From Piscinibacter sp. (lineage in GTDB: Bacteria; Pseudomonadota; Gammaproteobacteria; Burkholderiales; Burkholderiaceae_C), in contig JAGOAS010000015.1 of NCBI GenBank assembly GCA_017983795.1, positions 41,006 through 105,005 of the forward strand: a stretch of 64,000 nucleotides of DNA, written 5' to 3'. Position numbers and translations under genes: made by a program. Every line of letters begins with the position of its first letter. Within the stretch, counting starts at the first letter, position 1. This document shows, piece by piece, positions 62,944 through 64,000 of this stretch. The notes beneath the pieces are model-generated. The model made no database searches, was not told where the DNA came from, and was given only the letters and a program-made list of their open reading frames with translations.

Positions 62944-63843
62944 ATGAAGAAGATCGCGCTGATCGGCTACGGCGAAGTCGGGCGCATCCTCGGCGAGGAC
63001 CTGCGCGCGCGCGGCGAGAGCGTGGCGGCGTTCGACCTCAAGCTCGCCGACGCGCGCGGCCATGCGCTGCGCGAGCATGCGCTGTCGCACGGCATCACGC
63101 TGGCCGGCTCGCATGCCGATGCGGTGCGTGGCGCGGAGCTGATCGTCTCCGCCGTCACCGCCAGCCAGGCCGTGCCGGTGGCGCAGGCCTGCGCGAGCGG
63201 CATCGAACGCGGCGCGTTCTTCCTCGATTTCAACTCGGCCTCGCCGGGCGCGAAGTGCCGCGCCGCGGAAGCGATCAACGCCGCCGGCGGGCGCTACGTC
63301 GAGGGCGCGGTGATGACCTCGGTGCCGCCCTATCGCATCAAGGTGCCGCTGCTGCTCGGCGGGCCGGATGCGGCGGCGCTGGAGCCGCTGCTCGCGAGCC
63401 TCGGCTTCGCGCCCAAGGTGGCCAGCGAGAAGCTCGGCGTGGCCAGCGCCACCAAGATGTGCCGCAGCGTGATGATCAAGGGCCTGGAGGCCATGGTGAT
63501 CGAGAGCTTCACCGCGGCGCGCCACTACGGCGTGGAAGACGCGGTGATCGCCTCGCTGCGCGAGACCTTCCCCGGCATCGAGTGGGAGAAGCAGGCGGCC
63601 TACTTCTTCCAGCGCGTCATCGAGCATGGCCGGCGCCGCAGCGAGGAAGTGCGCGAGGTGGCCGAGACGGTGCGCGAAGCCGGGCTCGAGCCCTGGAGCG
63701 CCAGCGGCACCGCCGAGCGCCAGGCCTGGGTGGCCGACCTGGCCGATGCCGGGCTGTTCGGCGAACGCGGCAGCAAGGAATTCGCACGCAGCGCCGACTG
63801 GCGCATGGAAGCCGACCGCATCCTCAACCGAGACGAGAAATGA
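62944..63843 (+). CDS. NAD(P)-dependent oxidoreductase with DUF1932 domain
   Basis: A 299-residue protein: Rossmann domain (KKIALIGYGEVGRILGEDL; GxGxxG-type loop at residues 8-13), the 6-phosphogluconate-dehydrogenase-like FLDFNSASPGAK and GGRYVEGAVMTSVPPY. A C-terminal DUF1932 helical domain follows (about 185-260, LGVASATKMCRSVMIKGLEA). It lies between ligK and ligI, four bases from its own stop to the ligI start. Its reaction in the pathway is not established; it may handle a hydroxy/oxo acid side product. Confidence 0.85.
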   Translation: MKKIALIGYGEVGRILGEDLRARGESVAAFDLKLADARGHALREHALSHGITLAGSHADAVRGAELIVSAVTASQAVPVAQACASGIERGAFFLDFNSASPGAKCRAAEAINAAGGRYVEGAVMTSVPPYRIKVPLLLGGPDAAALEPLLASLGFAPKVASEKLGVASATKMCRSVMIKGLEAMVIESFTAARHYGVEDAVIASLRETFPGIEWEKQAAYFFQRVIEHGRRRSEEVREVAETVREAGLEPWSASGTAERQAWVADLADAGLFGERGSKEFARSADWRMEADRILNRDEK

Positions 63844-64000
63844 GCTTCGAAAAGACCTCCGGCTGGCTGGACTGGTACGCCGGCCCATCCAAGCCCGCAT
63901 TCAAGCTGCCGCCCGGCAGCGTCGACGCGCACTGCCATGTATTCGGCCCCGGCGCGGAGTTCCCGTTCGCGCCGGAGCGCAAGTACACGCCCTGCGATGC
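63840..64000 (+). CDS. ligI: 2-pyrone-4,6-dicarboxylate hydrolase, 3' end outside the window
   Basis: The 53 visible residues (MSFEKTSGWLDWYAGPSKPA, and PGSVDAHCHVFGPGAEFPFA) match the N-terminus of LigI/PmdD, including the His-x-His metal motif DAHCHV. It opens the 2-pyrone ring to 4-oxalomesaconate. Its ATG overlaps the preceding stop as ATGA. The dioxygenase ligAB and dehydrogenase ligC genes would be expected to the right of the window. Confidence 0.9.
   Translation, partial: MSFEKTSGWLDWYAGPSKPAFKLPPGSVDAHCHVFGPGAEFPFAPERKYTPCD

Overview
The window is very GC-rich (I estimate about 70 %), densely coded and rich in 1-4 base start/stop overlaps. It looks like a chromosomal stretch of a betaproteobacterium of the order Burkholderiales, in the Leptothrix/Rubrivivax/Comamonas neighbourhood. 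The grounds are a PHB-granule activator of the PhaM type, a DUF3567 protein, a cobalamin-dependent methionine synthase split into two genes with an S-adenosylhomocysteine (SAH) riboswitch, sigma-28 type motility promoters, and a protocatechuate 4,5-cleavage cluster laid out like the pmd genes of Comamonas. No rRNA, tRNA or CRISPR array was seen.

Left part (1-18 kb): a truncated metal-type sensor kinase, a decayed VapBC pair, a GST, a nitroreductase, a TPR protein and an amidase. Then come two blocks on the minus strand that together make a complete peptide/opine-type import system. One block (13.0-16.5 kb) holds two permeases, one ATPase and Pcm. The other (5.9-10.5 kb) holds the second ATPase, the binding protein and a TonB-dependent receptor. 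The 2.6 kb between the blocks carries a lipoprotein-cytochrome with a 45-proline Pro-Ala linker and a TacAT-type acetyltransferase toxin-antitoxin pair. A third toxin-antitoxin pair (RelE/HigA type, with a nested operator and an apparently leaderless toxin mRNA) lies at 17.6 kb.

Middle part (18-36 kb): aldehyde dehydrogenase, SDR, FrnE-like protein, a QseBC-type two-component system, and a minus-strand 2-hydroxyacid operon lctP-glcD-glcE-lrgA-lrgB-glcF. A LysR-box palindrome lies in front of that operon, between it and a LysR-type gene. Upstream of the LysR gene, overlapping FIST and phaM genes probably form one unit with it. A TraB/GumN-TPR fusion and a retropepsin-like protease follow.

Right part (37-64 kb): a chemoreceptor and a GGDEF-EAL protein, each behind a sigma-28 (FliA) -10 element GCCGATAA; VOC, FAH, DUF3108, DUF3567 and tandem-AAA genes; then metH part 1 and metH part 2 with the SAH riboswitch. 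Between the two metH genes an IS110-family element has inserted into an intergenic inverted repeat. An uninterrupted copy of that repeat ten kilobases away lets the ends of the element be read off, and its non-coding end contains what looks like a bridge RNA whose guides match the insertion site. A DUF1800/DUF1501/glycine-zipper operon and comM follow. The window ends in a LysR-led protocatechuate 4,5-cleavage operon (ligJ, ligK, a DUF1932 dehydrogenase, ligI cut by the window edge).
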